Positions 27,600 to 35,569 of a stretch of DNA of 64,000 nt are shown one piece after another. Within the stretch, counting starts at the first letter, position 1. Every line of letters begins with the position of its first letter. The notes below the pieces were generated by a model, which ran no database searches, was not told the DNA's origin, and saw nothing but the letters and a program-made list of their open reading frames with translations. Made by a program: the position numbers and the translations under genes. Source of the DNA: Alphaproteobacteria bacterium (GTDB taxonomy: Bacteria; Pseudomonadota; Alphaproteobacteria; GCA-2731375); the NCBI GenBank assembly GCA_030746295.1, contig JASLMY010000004.1:1-64000 (forward strand), in the 5' to 3' direction.

Positions 27600-28748
27600 A
27601 TGAAAGTCGGCGTCGCGCTCAATATGCTGCAAAAGGAGGGCCGCTCGGACGCCTCGGTGGTGGCGGAGCATCTGGCGCTCGGTGATCTGGCCGAACCGCT
27701 CGGCTTCGATTCCCTCTGGGCGTTGGAGCATCACTTCACCGGCTACGCGATGTCGCCCGAGCCGACCCAGACCTTGGCCTACTATGCCGGGCGCACCAAG
27801 CGGCTGACGCTCGGCACCGCGGTCATCGTGCTGCCCTGGCACAACCCGATCCGGGTCGCTGAGCATATCGCGCTTCTCGACATCATGTGCGGCGGGCGCT
27901 GCATCTTCGGCTTCGGCCGGGGTGCCGCCAGCGCCGAGTACGAGGGCTTCGGCATTCCCATGGGCGAGGCCCGGCCGCGCTTCGCCGAGGCGGCCGAGAT
28001 CGTCGTCAAGGCGCTCGCCAACGAGGTTTTCGAGCACGACGGCGAGCACTACCAGATCCCGCCGACCTCGATCCGGCCGCGGCCGGTCTCGCACCCCGAG
28101 CGGCGCTTCTATGCCTCTTCGGTCAGCCCGGAATCGGCAGAGATCATGGCCAAGATGGGCTTCGGCATGCTGGTCATCATGCAGAACGAATGGAAGAAGG
28201 CGGCCGAGGACATCCATCGTTTCCGTGAGATCACCGAAGGCGTCGGCCACACCCCCAGGCCACCCATCATCCTGACCAACGTCTCCTGTGCCGAAAGCCG
28301 CGACGAGGCGCAAGAGCGGGCGATGCGATACCTCGGCGCCAAGTGGGATTCGATCGACGCCCACTACCACTTCTCCGACGGCCACCTGGCGACCGTCAAG
28401 GGCTACGAATCCTACGGCAAGATGGCCAAGACCTATTCGAAGATGAAGGACCCGGAGTTCCGCCAGAAGGCGACCGGCTTCTACGTCTCGATCCAGGTCG
28501 TCGGCACGCCCGACGACTGCTTGGAGCAGTTGGCCGAGCTGCAGCGGCTGACCGGCCTCGACCACCTGGTCACCGAGTTCGCCTTCGGCGGCATGCCGCA
28601 CGAGCAGGCGGAGATGAACATGCGCCTTTTCGCCGAGCGGGTGATGCCGGTGTTGCAGCGCGACCGCGCCTTCGCCGACGTCGACACCGCTCGCTTCGAC
28701 GCCGCCGCCCCCGCAGAGCCGCACGAGGACGTCTTCGCCCCCGCCTGA
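27600..28748 (+). CDS. LLM-class flavin-dependent oxidoreductase
   Basis: A 382-residue luciferase-like flavoprotein of a different branch from the one at 12617. Characteristic blocks are FDSLWALEHHFTGYAMSP, GTAVIVLPWHNPIRVAEHIALLD and GRCIFGFGRGAASAEYEGFGI. The ATG at 27600 is preceded by GAGGATCGAGCC, a good ribosome site; an upstream in-frame ATG at 27546 gives an Arg-rich leader. It would use reduced FMN from a separate reductase. It ends 11 bases before the convergent HxlR regulator, which may control neighbouring genes. Substrate unknown. Confidence 0.88.
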   Translation: MKVGVALNMLQKEGRSDASVVAEHLALGDLAEPLGFDSLWALEHHFTGYAMSPEPTQTLAYYAGRTKRLTLGTAVIVLPWHNPIRVAEHIALLDIMCGGRCIFGFGRGAASAEYEGFGIPMGEARPRFAEAAEIVVKALANEVFEHDGEHYQIPPTSIRPRPVSHPERRFYASSVSPESAEIMAKMGFGMLVIMQNEWKKAAEDIHRFREITEGVGHTPRPPIILTNVSCAESRDEAQERAMRYLGAKWDSIDAHYHFSDGHLATVKGYESYGKMAKTYSKMKDPEFRQKATGFYVSIQVVGTPDDCLEQLAELQRLTGLDHLVTEFAFGGMPHEQAEMNMRLFAERVMPVLQRDRAFADVDTARFDAAAPAEPHEDVFAPA

Positions 28749-28759
28749 AGCGATCGCCG

Positions 28760-29149
28760 TCAGCGCCTTGGCTCGCCTTTCGCCGGCCGGGCCGCCATGA
28801 AGCTTTCGGGCGGCACCCAGGTGTCGGGCAGGTGAGCGTTGGCCCAGCGGCAAATCTCCTGCAGCACCGGCAGCAAGGCTTCGCCCTTGTCGGTCAGCAA
28901 GTAGTCGTAGCGTCGCGAGGTCGGCCCACGGGGGCGCCTCTCGACGATGCCGGCATGCTCCAGGCGGACCAGCCGGTCGCTCAGGATGTTGGTGGTGATC
29001 CGCTCCGGCGATTGCAGGAACTCGCCGAAGCGCTTCTTACCGGTCAGCATGTCCCGCACGACGACGAGCGACCACCTGTCGCCGAAGAGCTCGAGCCCGC
29101 TGGCGATTGGACAGTCGGATCGATGGGGCCGCGTCAGTGTCGAGACCAT
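28760..29149 (-). CDS. HxlR-family winged-helix transcription regulator
   Basis: A 129-residue regulator. Cys13 in DCPIASGLELFGDRWSLVVVRDML is the conserved HxlR start, followed by the recognition helix region TTNILSDRLVRLEHAGIVERR and wing SRRYDYLLTDKG. HxlR proteins often sense aldehydes or electrophiles through the N-terminal Cys. Just upstream of its start (about 29160-29178) is an imperfect palindrome built on CTTG/CAAG that could be an autoregulatory site. It is convergent with the LLM monooxygenase. Confidence 0.9.
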   Translation of the reverse strand: MVSTLTRPHRSDCPIASGLELFGDRWSLVVVRDMLTGKKRFGEFLQSPERITTNILSDRLVRLEHAGIVERRPRGPTSRRYDYLLTDKGEALLPVLQEICRWANAHLPDTWVPPESFMAARPAKGEPRR

Positions 29150-29628
29150 GACACACCGTTGCTTGTGAATCGCAAGTTTAGACTATCCGAGCCGGCCGGG
29201 GCCACCAATGCATTCCGAAGCGGCATCCGGGCCAAGGGGCTCGGCGCCGTCGGCCCGCGGTCCCCGGCCCACGTCGACCGCGCTCGCCGCGCCGGGCCGC
29301 ACTGTCGCCACGCCGCCGCTATCACCTCTGTCGTGCATGCGAAATCTTCCTGCGACTTGCGACGTTTCACCGCCTCGCCGCCGTTCGGTGCGCCGCAATG
29401 CGGTGCCCGCTATCACCGAGCACCCCCTCCGGGCGCCGACAACGCCGCCGACTGAGCAGCGCCGCCGACCCCAACTATGCCCGCAGCCGCCACGGCGCCG
29501 GTGAAGCCGGCAGCGCTGCCGGCAGCATGTAAACCCGTAGCCGTCGCCCCTCCGGTGCGGCCACCAATGCTGTCAGTGCCGACACTGCACACGGTTCCAG
29601 CCGCGGCAGCAATTCCGGCAACTCCACC
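29150..29628. other. left part of repeat-rich gap, no gene supported
   Basis: Several short frames are open because of GC bias, but none shows a ribosome site or a recognisable domain. From about 29470 the sequence becomes Ala/Pro/Thr-like low complexity on the plus strand, leading into the tandem repeat. Confidence 0.5.
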
Positions 29629-29718
29629 AACGCCGACGACTCCAACAACGCCGACGACTCCAATAACGCCGACGACTCCAATAACGCCGACGGCTCCAAT
29701 AACGCCGACGACTCCAAG
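29629..29718. repeat. 18-bp tandem repeat, five copies
   Basis: Five consecutive units of the form AACGCCGACGACTCCAAT run without gaps, with one G substitution in copy 4 and a changed last base in copies 1 and 5. A degenerate sixth unit precedes them (29611-29628). The period is a multiple of three, so it reads as Thr/Pro/Ile on one strand and Leu-Glu-Ser-Ser-Ala on the other. It looks like a minisatellite. Confidence 0.9.
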
Positions 29719-29728
29719 ATCTGTGCTT

Positions 29729-29769
29729 CAGTATAACGTTACTTGCAACTTGCAAGTAACGTTATACTG
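29729..29769. repeat. perfect 19-bp inverted repeat with 3-base loop
   Basis: The arm CAGTATAACGTTACTTGCA (29729-29747) is followed by loop ACT and its exact complement at 29751-29769. It is AT-rich compared with its surroundings. There is no T-run after it, so it is not a standard terminator; it may be an operator, a transposon-derived hairpin or a protein-binding cruciform. Confidence 0.9.
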
Positions 29770-29780
29770 TGTATCATAGG

Positions 29781-29801
29781 GCTTCACGCTTCACGCTTCA
29801 C
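29781..29801. repeat. 7-bp tandem repeat GCTTCAC, three copies
   Basis: GCTTCAC occurs three times in direct succession just after the long inverted repeat. It adds to the repeat-dense character of this gap. Confidence 0.75.
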
Positions 29802-29831
29802 CGGTCGATCGGGCGCTGAGGCTTGTGTAGC

Positions 29832-29877
29832 TAGCGTGTGAAGTGACCGGATTATGTAGCGTGCGAAGTGGCCGGTT
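29832..29877. repeat. pair of 25-base-spaced direct repeats
   Basis: Two near-identical copies of TAGCGTG(T/C)GAAGTG(A/G)CCGG begin at 29832 and 29857, about 60-100 bases before the GFA gene. They may be a degenerate mobile-element terminus or a regulator's tandem site. Origin uncertain. Confidence 0.6.
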
Positions 29878-29936
29878 CTGGAATGACTCCAAGAATCAGG
29901 TCTTTTGGGGACGGTAGATGAGCCAGGGAGGAAAGT

Positions 29937-30362
29937 ATGAGCGATGCATTCGAAGGGCGCTGTCTTTGCGGCTCGGTCAGCTATGAATGCCGGGCGGCAC
30001 CGGTCGTGACCGGGCACTGTCATTGCGTCGATTGCCGCAAATCGAGCGGCACCGGGCATGGCTCGCACATGGGCGTGCCCAAGGCGGCGGTGGCGGTGAC
30101 CGGTCCGGTCACGGTCTACGACGCGCCGGCCGACAGTGGCAACATCGTCAGCCGCGCCTTCTGCCCGACCTGCGGCGGCCCGGTCTACTCGTTGAACAGC
30201 GGCATGCCGGAGATGATCTTCCTCCGCGCCTCCAGCCTCGACGACCCGGAGGTCTTCAAGCCGCAATTCGTTGTCTATACCAGCCGGGCGGCCTCCTGGG
30301 ACCATGTCGATCCGTCGATTCCGAGCTTCGCCACCATGCCGCCGCCCGAAGCGATGCCCTGA
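29937..30362 (+). CDS. GFA-family (glutathione-dependent formaldehyde-activating-like) zinc protein
   Basis: A 141-residue zinc protein of the GFA/CENP-V type. Cysteine sets are CLCGSV, CHCVDCRK and FCPTCGGP, which build one structural and one catalytic-type zinc site. A strong GGGAGGAAAGT ribosome site precedes the ATG at 29937. Most family members are uncharacterised; activity on S-hydroxymethylglutathione is known only for a few and is not claimed here. Stands alone; its 3' end is convergent with the MFS exporter. Confidence 0.9.
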   Translation: MSDAFEGRCLCGSVSYECRAAPVVTGHCHCVDCRKSSGTGHGSHMGVPKAAVAVTGPVTVYDAPADSGNIVSRAFCPTCGGPVYSLNSGMPEMIFLRASSLDDPEVFKPQFVVYTSRAASWDHVDPSIPSFATMPPPEAMP

Positions 30363-30386
30363 GCCCGAGCCCGAGCACGCGTGCCC

Positions 30387-31628
30387 TCACCCGGGGGCTT
30401 CCGGCAGGACCGCCGGCTCGCGGACGAGCAGACATCGGGCCAAGAAGGCGACCGCGCCGCAGGCGGCGATCACGGCCGCCATCGGCACCGGCGTGCCGTC
30501 GTGGAGTTGACCGACGAGAGCGCCGGTGACGGCACCGAGGCCGAAATGTGCCATACCGAAAAGGGCCGCGACGGTGCCGGCGGTGCTGGGGAAGAAATCC
30601 AGGACCCGGGCCATGGCGTTGGCCGCGATCAGGTTCAAAGCACCGAGATAGAAGAAGAGTGGCAGGACGATGCCCGTGAGGCCGGCGACGCCCGTCAGCG
30701 CCGCCGCCAGCAGCGCCAGCCCGGCCGCCGCCACCATCGAAGTGCCGAGGCCGAGCATCCGGAGCCGGCCAACGCGGCTGACGAGGCGGCTGTTGGCAAA
30801 GGCGCCAGCCATGATGGCGGCGATGTTGAGGCCGAAGAGGAAGCTGTAATACTGGGGCGGGACGCCGAAATACTCGATATAGACGAAGGGCGTGCCGGAG
30901 ATGTAGGCGAACATGCCGGCAAAGGCGGCGCCGCTGGCCACCAGGCAGCCGAGCGCGCGGCGGTGACCCAGGACCGAGAGGTAGGCCACGCCCATGTCGA
31001 GCGGCGAGAGCCCGAGGCGCTTTGCCGGCGGGTTGGTCTCGGGCACGGCGAGGGCGACGGCGGCGAGGCAGACGACGCCATAGGCCGCCAGGACGGCGAA
31101 GATCGCCCGCCAGCCGAGCCAGATCAGGATCTGGCCGCCGACGAGCGGAGCTGCCAACGGCGCCAATCCCATCACCAGCGTCAAGACCGACAGCAAGGCC
31201 GCGGCTTGGTCGCCGCTGGCGACGTCGCCGACAATGGCTCGGCTGATCACCGAGGCCGCCGAGGCGCCGAGCGCTTGCAGCCCCCTGAACCAGATCAGCT
31301 GCTCGATATCGGCCGCCAGGGCCGCGGCCAGGCTGGTGGCGACATAGATGGCGATGCCGATGAAGAGCAGCGGCCGCCGCCCGAAGCGGTCCGACAGCGG
31401 CCCGTAGAGCATCTGACCCACTGCCGCACCGATGAAGAAGAGGCTGAGGCTGAGCTGCACTTGGCCCGCATCGGCACCGAGGTCGGCGCCGATCGTCGGC
31501 AGCGCCGGCAGATACATGTCGATCGACATCGGCCCGAAGGCGGCGAGGCCGCCCAGGATCGCGATCAACAGGGGCGCCGGCCGGGCGCCGCCTTCGGCCG
31601 CCGGCCGGTGGGACTTGGAATCGGTCAT
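30387..31628 (-). CDS. MFS drug-resistance transporter, Bcr/CflA subfamily
   Basis: A proton-driven multidrug exporter of about 413 residues with twelve hydrophobic helices. The N-terminal block FGPMSIDMYLPALPTIGADLG is diagnostic of Bcr/CflA, and the loop 2-3 motif GPLSDRFGRRPLL is the MFS signature. The ATG at 31628 (MTDSKSH) was preferred; a GTG at 31652 would add eight residues. Related transporters export bicyclomycin, chloramphenicol or sulfonamides, but substrate is not predictable. Divergent from the crotonase gene. Confidence 0.9.
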   Translation of the reverse strand: MTDSKSHRPAAEGGARPAPLLIAILGGLAAFGPMSIDMYLPALPTIGADLGADAGQVQLSLSLFFIGAAVGQMLYGPLSDRFGRRPLLFIGIAIYVATSLAAALAADIEQLIWFRGLQALGASAASVISRAIVGDVASGDQAAALLSVLTLVMGLAPLAAPLVGGQILIWLGWRAIFAVLAAYGVVCLAAVALAVPETNPPAKRLGLSPLDMGVAYLSVLGHRRALGCLVASGAAFAGMFAYISGTPFVYIEYFGVPPQYYSFLFGLNIAAIMAGAFANSRLVSRVGRLRMLGLGTSMVAAAGLALLAAALTGVAGLTGIVLPLFFYLGALNLIAANAMARVLDFFPSTAGTVAALFGMAHFGLGAVTGALVGQLHDGTPVPMAAVIAACGAVAFLARCLLVREPAVLPEAPG

Positions 31629-31793
31629 GACGGCCGTCGCGTTTCCCTGCACCTCTCCGCGGTCGCCCGTCTAGCGCAGATCGACCGGCAAACCAATGGC
31701 CCCCGTGCAACCGAGCGCCGCAGTTGGCACGATCCGGCCGACACCTGCTATGAAGAGCGAGGCGCGACGCGGCGGCACGGGAGGGCAGGGGCG

Positions 31794-32555
31794 ATGGCGG
31801 AACTGATCGGAATTGAGCGCGAAGGGGAGGTCGCCGTCCTCAGCCTCCGGCGGCCCCAGAAGCTGAACGCGATTACCACCGAGCTGCGCAGCGCCTTCAT
31901 CGAGGCGATGGCCCGCCTGGCGGCGGACGACCGGGTCGCTGCGGTGGTGCTGACCGGCGCCGGCCGGGCCTTCTCGGCCGGCCAGGACTTGGGGCAAGCT
32001 GTCGCATTCACCGCCGCCGACGTCCCGGCGCAGTCGGCCCTGGCGCTCCGCTTCTTCAATGCGGTCCGGCATCTGGAGAAGCCCTGTGTCGTGGCCTTGA
32101 ACGGCATCGCCGCCGGGGCCGGCTTCCAGTTGGCGCTGATGGCCGACCGCCGTATCGCCCATGCCGGCGTGCGCCTGGGCCAGCCCGAGGTTCGCGCTGG
32201 CCTGCCGAGCGTCATCGGCTCCGCCATCATGTCTTGGTATTTGGGTCAGGCCGCCAACGTCGAGCTGTCGCTCACCGGCCGGCTCTTGGAGGCTGAGGAG
32301 GCACGGACTCTCGGCCTCGTCAGCGAGATCGTGCCCGAGGCCGAGGTCCTGAGCCGCGCGGTGGAGGCGGCGGCCGAGCTCGCCGCCCTGCCGCCGCTCG
32401 CCTTCCGGCTTACCAAGCGGGCCTTCGCCGAGGCCACCGACGCGGCCCTGGCAGCGGCGATCGAAAAAGCGACCGCCTACCAGAGCCAGGCCTACGACAG
32501 CGGCGAGCCGGCCCGGGTCATGACCGCCTTCCTCGAGGGCCGCGGCAAGGACTGA
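31794..32555 (+). CDS. enoyl-CoA hydratase/isomerase (crotonase family)
   Basis: A 253-residue CoA-ester enzyme. The oxyanion-hole segments AFSAGQDLG and GIAAGAGFQLALMAD are present. Both acidic positions used by classical hydratases are kept, in QPEVRAGLP and NVELSLTG. This suits a hydratase, or PaaG-like isomerase, acting in beta-oxidation or phenylacetate-type pathways. GGGAGGGCAGGGGCG precedes the ATG at 31794. It is a lone gene with no neighbouring thiolase or dehydrogenase. Confidence 0.9.
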   Translation: MAELIGIEREGEVAVLSLRRPQKLNAITTELRSAFIEAMARLAADDRVAAVVLTGAGRAFSAGQDLGQAVAFTAADVPAQSALALRFFNAVRHLEKPCVVALNGIAAGAGFQLALMADRRIAHAGVRLGQPEVRAGLPSVIGSAIMSWYLGQAANVELSLTGRLLEAEEARTLGLVSEIVPEAEVLSRAVEAAAELAALPPLAFRLTKRAFAEATDAALAAAIEKATAYQSQAYDSGEPARVMTAFLEGRGKD

Positions 32556-32667
32556 ACCGGTCTTCCTCGGCGGCAGCGCGCCGAAAGCCGCCATCGAGGT
32601 GCCGCTTTTCCGCCATCTTGCCCTGCTAAGCCTGGACGCTCGCAGACAAGCTGAGAAGGGGCCCGGC

Positions 32668-33588
32668 ATGGCAGAGACGGGAGCCGTTGGCGCGCGCAAC
32701 GGCCTGATGCGTGGGATCGCACCGAGTGAGGCCGGCAAGGCGGTCGGACTCGGCGGCCGTGAAGTTGTCCGGTGTCGCCGCCCGGGCCTCCAGGCGCCGG
32801 GCCGGACCGCGATCGCCCAATTCATTGCCGCCCATCCCGATCTGGTAGCCGACCTCCCGGCCTCGGCGCTTCGCGTCCTGGCGGCAGTCTCGGCCAACCA
32901 AAGCTGTCTCGAGGCGGTCGACACCGAGGGGCCGACCATCCTCCGCTTCGGTTGCTTGCGATGGGGCCTCGGACGGGGCAGCGCCAGGGGCGAGCTGGCG
33001 GCGCTGCTCTATCGGTTGAAAGCCGACGATCCGGCCGCCTTCCAACGTCATTTCGGCGCCTACGGGCTCGACGTCGCCGCGTCCGGGGAAGGGCGCGCCT
33101 ATGGTCATCTCGTTCTCGCCGGAAAGCGCCTGGACACGGCGGCGAGGAAGGCTCGCTTGCGGAGTCTCACTTGGGCCTGGCGCTTCGGCCGCGCCGGTGC
33201 CGACCCGGCGGTCGGTCGGGTCCAGATCCGCCACGCCGTCGCCCGCATCGGGCGTTTTCATGCGTGCCCGCGGGGCGGCATCGAAGGTCGGCCGATCGCT
33301 GACCATGTGCGCTCCGAATATGGCGTCGCCCTGCTCTTGGACCAGCACGTCGTCCGGCCCCGGCAAGTGGCCCGGACGCTCCGCCGGGCGGTGGCCGATT
33401 TCGCCGACGAGATCGACTTCACAGCACCGGAGGGCTGGACCACGGCCGGCGAAGCGCGACTTCTGGCACGCTATCTGGCCTATCGCCACCGGACCTCGAT
33501 GATCGACTCGGCCGGCCGTGCGGCGCGTATTCTGGCGGCGGTGCAGCAGGGCCGGCTCTCCGACCGGCGCGGCTCCTACACCGGCTGA
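32668..33588 (+). CDS. uncharacterised lysozyme-superfamily-like protein
   Basis: A 306-residue protein. From memory of uncharacterised bacterial families, the stretch ALRVLAAVSANQSCLEAVDTEG with RFGCLRWGLGRG and GELAALLYRLK resembles proteins with a small muramidase/chitosanase-like fold, in which the block usually reads N-E-G with Glu as presumed catalytic acid. Here Gln replaces Glu (SANQS). The second half has EYGVALLLDQHVVRPRQV, also typical. There is no signal peptide. The ATG at 32668 is preceded by GAGAAGGGG. A degenerate enzyme or binding protein is possible. Family assignment is tentative. Confidence 0.55.
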   Translation: MAETGAVGARNGLMRGIAPSEAGKAVGLGGREVVRCRRPGLQAPGRTAIAQFIAAHPDLVADLPASALRVLAAVSANQSCLEAVDTEGPTILRFGCLRWGLGRGSARGELAALLYRLKADDPAAFQRHFGAYGLDVAASGEGRAYGHLVLAGKRLDTAARKARLRSLTWAWRFGRAGADPAVGRVQIRHAVARIGRFHACPRGGIEGRPIADHVRSEYGVALLLDQHVVRPRQVARTLRRAVADFADEIDFTAPEGWTTAGEARLLARYLAYRHRTSMIDSAGRAARILAAVQQGRLSDRRGSYTG

Positions 33589-33677
33589 ACGGCGCGCGTC
33601 CCACCCTCGGCAAGCCGAGCGAGACCCCGTCGACCTCCGACAATGGCGGCGCAAACACTGGCCGTTGCGCGCAACTT

Positions 33678-33872
33678 CTACAAGCCTGACTTCGTGACTG
33701 CCGTCTCGACCGAGCCAATGCTTGTGTCGAGTGCAATGAGTTGCAGGCCAATCGCCTGTAGCTCTTTCACGACGGCACTGTTGCCCTTTATCATCGTATC
33801 TATCTTCTGATCCATACCCTCGAGCGCATCGGCAATTCGCTCCAGCGCCTCAACGCGTCTCACATTGCTCAT
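33678..33872 (-). CDS. small hypothetical protein, coiled-coil-like
   Basis: A 64-residue acidic, helical protein: RVEALERIADALEGMDQKIDTMI followed by LQAIGLQLIALDTSIGSVETAV. Heptad-like hydrophobic spacing suggests a short coiled coil. A GAGAAAGGG site precedes the ATG at 33872. No family recognised, and no functional partner evident; it lies between the lysozyme-like gene and the YbaK gene. Confidence 0.5.
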   Translation of the reverse strand: MSNVRRVEALERIADALEGMDQKIDTMIKGNSAVVKELQAIGLQLIALDTSIGSVETAVTKSGL

Positions 33873-33988
33873 CGGGCGCCCTTTCTCTCGCTAAGGTTGG
33901 TGACGGCCCATGTCCTGCGCACGCCCTCTGTCGCGGTGGGCCCACGGCGTTCGAGGATGTAAGCAAGCCTTTCGATGTCTGCCCCGGC

Positions 33989-34459
33989 TCAATCGCGGAC
34001 GCTGAACCGGGCATGCGTGGCGTCGCTCACCAGTCCTTGAAACTCGGCCCCGGTCAGATGCACGAGCGTGGTGTGATCGCCGCCCTCGATATAGACATCG
34101 AGCACATCGGACAGACTATCGTCGACGATGGCCGGAACGCCGTAAGCGGCTCCAAGTGCCGGCACGGCGCCGAGGTCACAGTCTTGAAAGAGGGTGCCGA
34201 TCTCGTCCTCGCTGGCCAGCTCGGCCGTCTGATCGAGGTGTTTCTTCAGTTCGGCGAACTGGATGTGATGCGTGGCCGGCAGAACGGCCAAGAGATAGCC
34301 AAGATCCGTCTTGAGCAAGACGCCCTTGGCGACGCTGGAAGCCATGACCTTGCTCGCCTGCGCGGTCTCCATCGAGGAGCCCGTGGCCGTATGGGTCACG
34401 GTGTCGTATTCCACTCCACGATCCGATAGGTACTGCTGGATAGTCATTGCGATAGCCAT
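33989..34459 (-). CDS. YbaK/EbsC-family aminoacyl-tRNA deacylase
   Basis: A 156-residue trans-editing-type protein that hydrolyses mischarged tRNA such as Cys-tRNA(Pro) or Ala-tRNA(Pro). Conserved elements are VAKGVLLKTDLGYLLAVLPATHHIQF, containing the catalytic-type Lys region, and DDSLSDVLDVYIEGGDHTTLVHL near the C-terminus. The GGGAGACGAACG site precedes ATG 34459. Stand-alone gene without a synthetase neighbour. The specific mischarged pair is not predictable. Confidence 0.88.
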   Translation of the reverse strand: MAIAMTIQQYLSDRGVEYDTVTHTATGSSMETAQASKVMASSVAKGVLLKTDLGYLLAVLPATHHIQFAELKKHLDQTAELASEDEIGTLFQDCDLGAVPALGAAYGVPAIVDDSLSDVLDVYIEGGDHTTLVHLTGAEFQGLVSDATHARFSVRD

Positions 34460-34659
34460 CGTTCGTCTCCCTATCCTTTCGGCTCAAAGCGGCGTCGCCG
34501 CCTGAGCGCTGGGTCGAGACATGGTGGCCGTCGCAATTGGAGGGTCCAGCTTGGCGCTTAGCCCATAGACTAGTCATCTATGCACGACTTTGGCGCTCCC
34601 GCCATTGAGTCTTGTCAAGATCGAGGCAAAGAGGCGCCGCCGCAATGAGGACGGCGCCT

Positions 34660-35535
34660 TCAGCTGTCTCTCGACAACTCCCGAACCGTGGTCTCGACCC
34701 CGGTCGAGCCCTTGTTGAGGCCGGCCTTGCGCTGGAAGATGGCGTCGGGCCCATGACCCCAGAAGTCGGGTCCGGCCGCCAGCGCGCCGCCGTCGACGAC
34801 CAAGACCTGGCCGGTGATGTACTCGGCGTCGTCGGAGGCGAGGAAGGCCGCGGTTCCGGCGATATCGCTGCCCTCGCCGAGCCGCGGCCAGGGCGTCTTC
34901 TCCCGGGCCATCGCCTCGGTCTTGGTCTCCCGGCCCGAGTGCAAGAGCGGCGTGCGGATGGCACCCGGCGCGATGGCGTTGACGCGGATCCAGAAGTGCG
35001 CCAGCTCGACCGCGACGACCCGGGTCAGGTTGACGACGCCGGCCTTGGCGGCGGAATAGGCGTGCGGGCCGCCGCCGCCGCCGAGCCCGGCGACCGAGGC
35101 GGTGGAGAGGATGACGCCGCCTTCGCCTCGCGCCTTCATGATCCGGGCGCCGTGCTTCATGCCGAGGAAGACGCTTCGCAAGAGGACCGCTTGCGTGTAG
35201 TCCCATTCCTCGACCGTTGTCTCGGCGATGGGGCCGAAGGCGCCGCCGACGCCGGCGTTGTTGAAGACGCAGTCGAGGCGGCCGAAATCGGCCACCGCCC
35301 GCCCCAGCAGGGCGGCGACGTCCGCCTCTTCGGCGACGTCGGCGGTCATGAAGCGGGAGCGATCGCTATTGCCGCGCGCTTCGATCAAGGCCATGGCCTT
35401 GGCCCCGCTCTCGGCGTTCAGGTCGCCGATCACGACGCGCGCGCCCTCGTCCAGGAAGCGCAGGGCGGTCGCCCGGCCCATGCCGCTGGCGCCGCCGGTG
35501 ATCACCGCCACCTTGCCGTCGAGCTTGCCGGTCAT
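34660..35535 (-). CDS. short-chain dehydrogenase/reductase (SDR)
   Basis: A 291-residue classical SDR, NAD(P)-dependent. TGGASGMGRA is the nucleotide-binding glycine motif, NNAGVGGAFG follows, and YSAAKAG carries the catalytic Tyr and Lys, with Ser in STASVAGLG. It ends with a C-terminal extension beyond the usual 250 residues (WGHGPDAIFQRKAGL). It follows a second SDR gene by 34 bases on the same strand, after an M20 peptidase. Substrate unknown, probably an alcohol or ketone. Confidence 0.93.
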   Translation of the reverse strand: MTGKLDGKVAVITGGASGMGRATALRFLDEGARVVIGDLNAESGAKAMALIEARGNSDRSRFMTADVAEEADVAALLGRAVADFGRLDCVFNNAGVGGAFGPIAETTVEEWDYTQAVLLRSVFLGMKHGARIMKARGEGGVILSTASVAGLGGGGGPHAYSAAKAGVVNLTRVVAVELAHFWIRVNAIAPGAIRTPLLHSGRETKTEAMAREKTPWPRLGEGSDIAGTAAFLASDDAEYITGQVLVVDGGALAAGPDFWGHGPDAIFQRKAGLNKGSTGVETTVRELSRDS

Positions 35536-35569
35536 CTGGCCCTCCGCCGTCCCGCGCCCGCCGGGGCTC

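Noticed and set aside
29475..29717. A Leu-Glu-Ser-Ser-Ala repeat protein on the minus strand
   Set aside because: It is produced by the 18-bp tandem repeat; no promoter, ribosome site or domain supports it.
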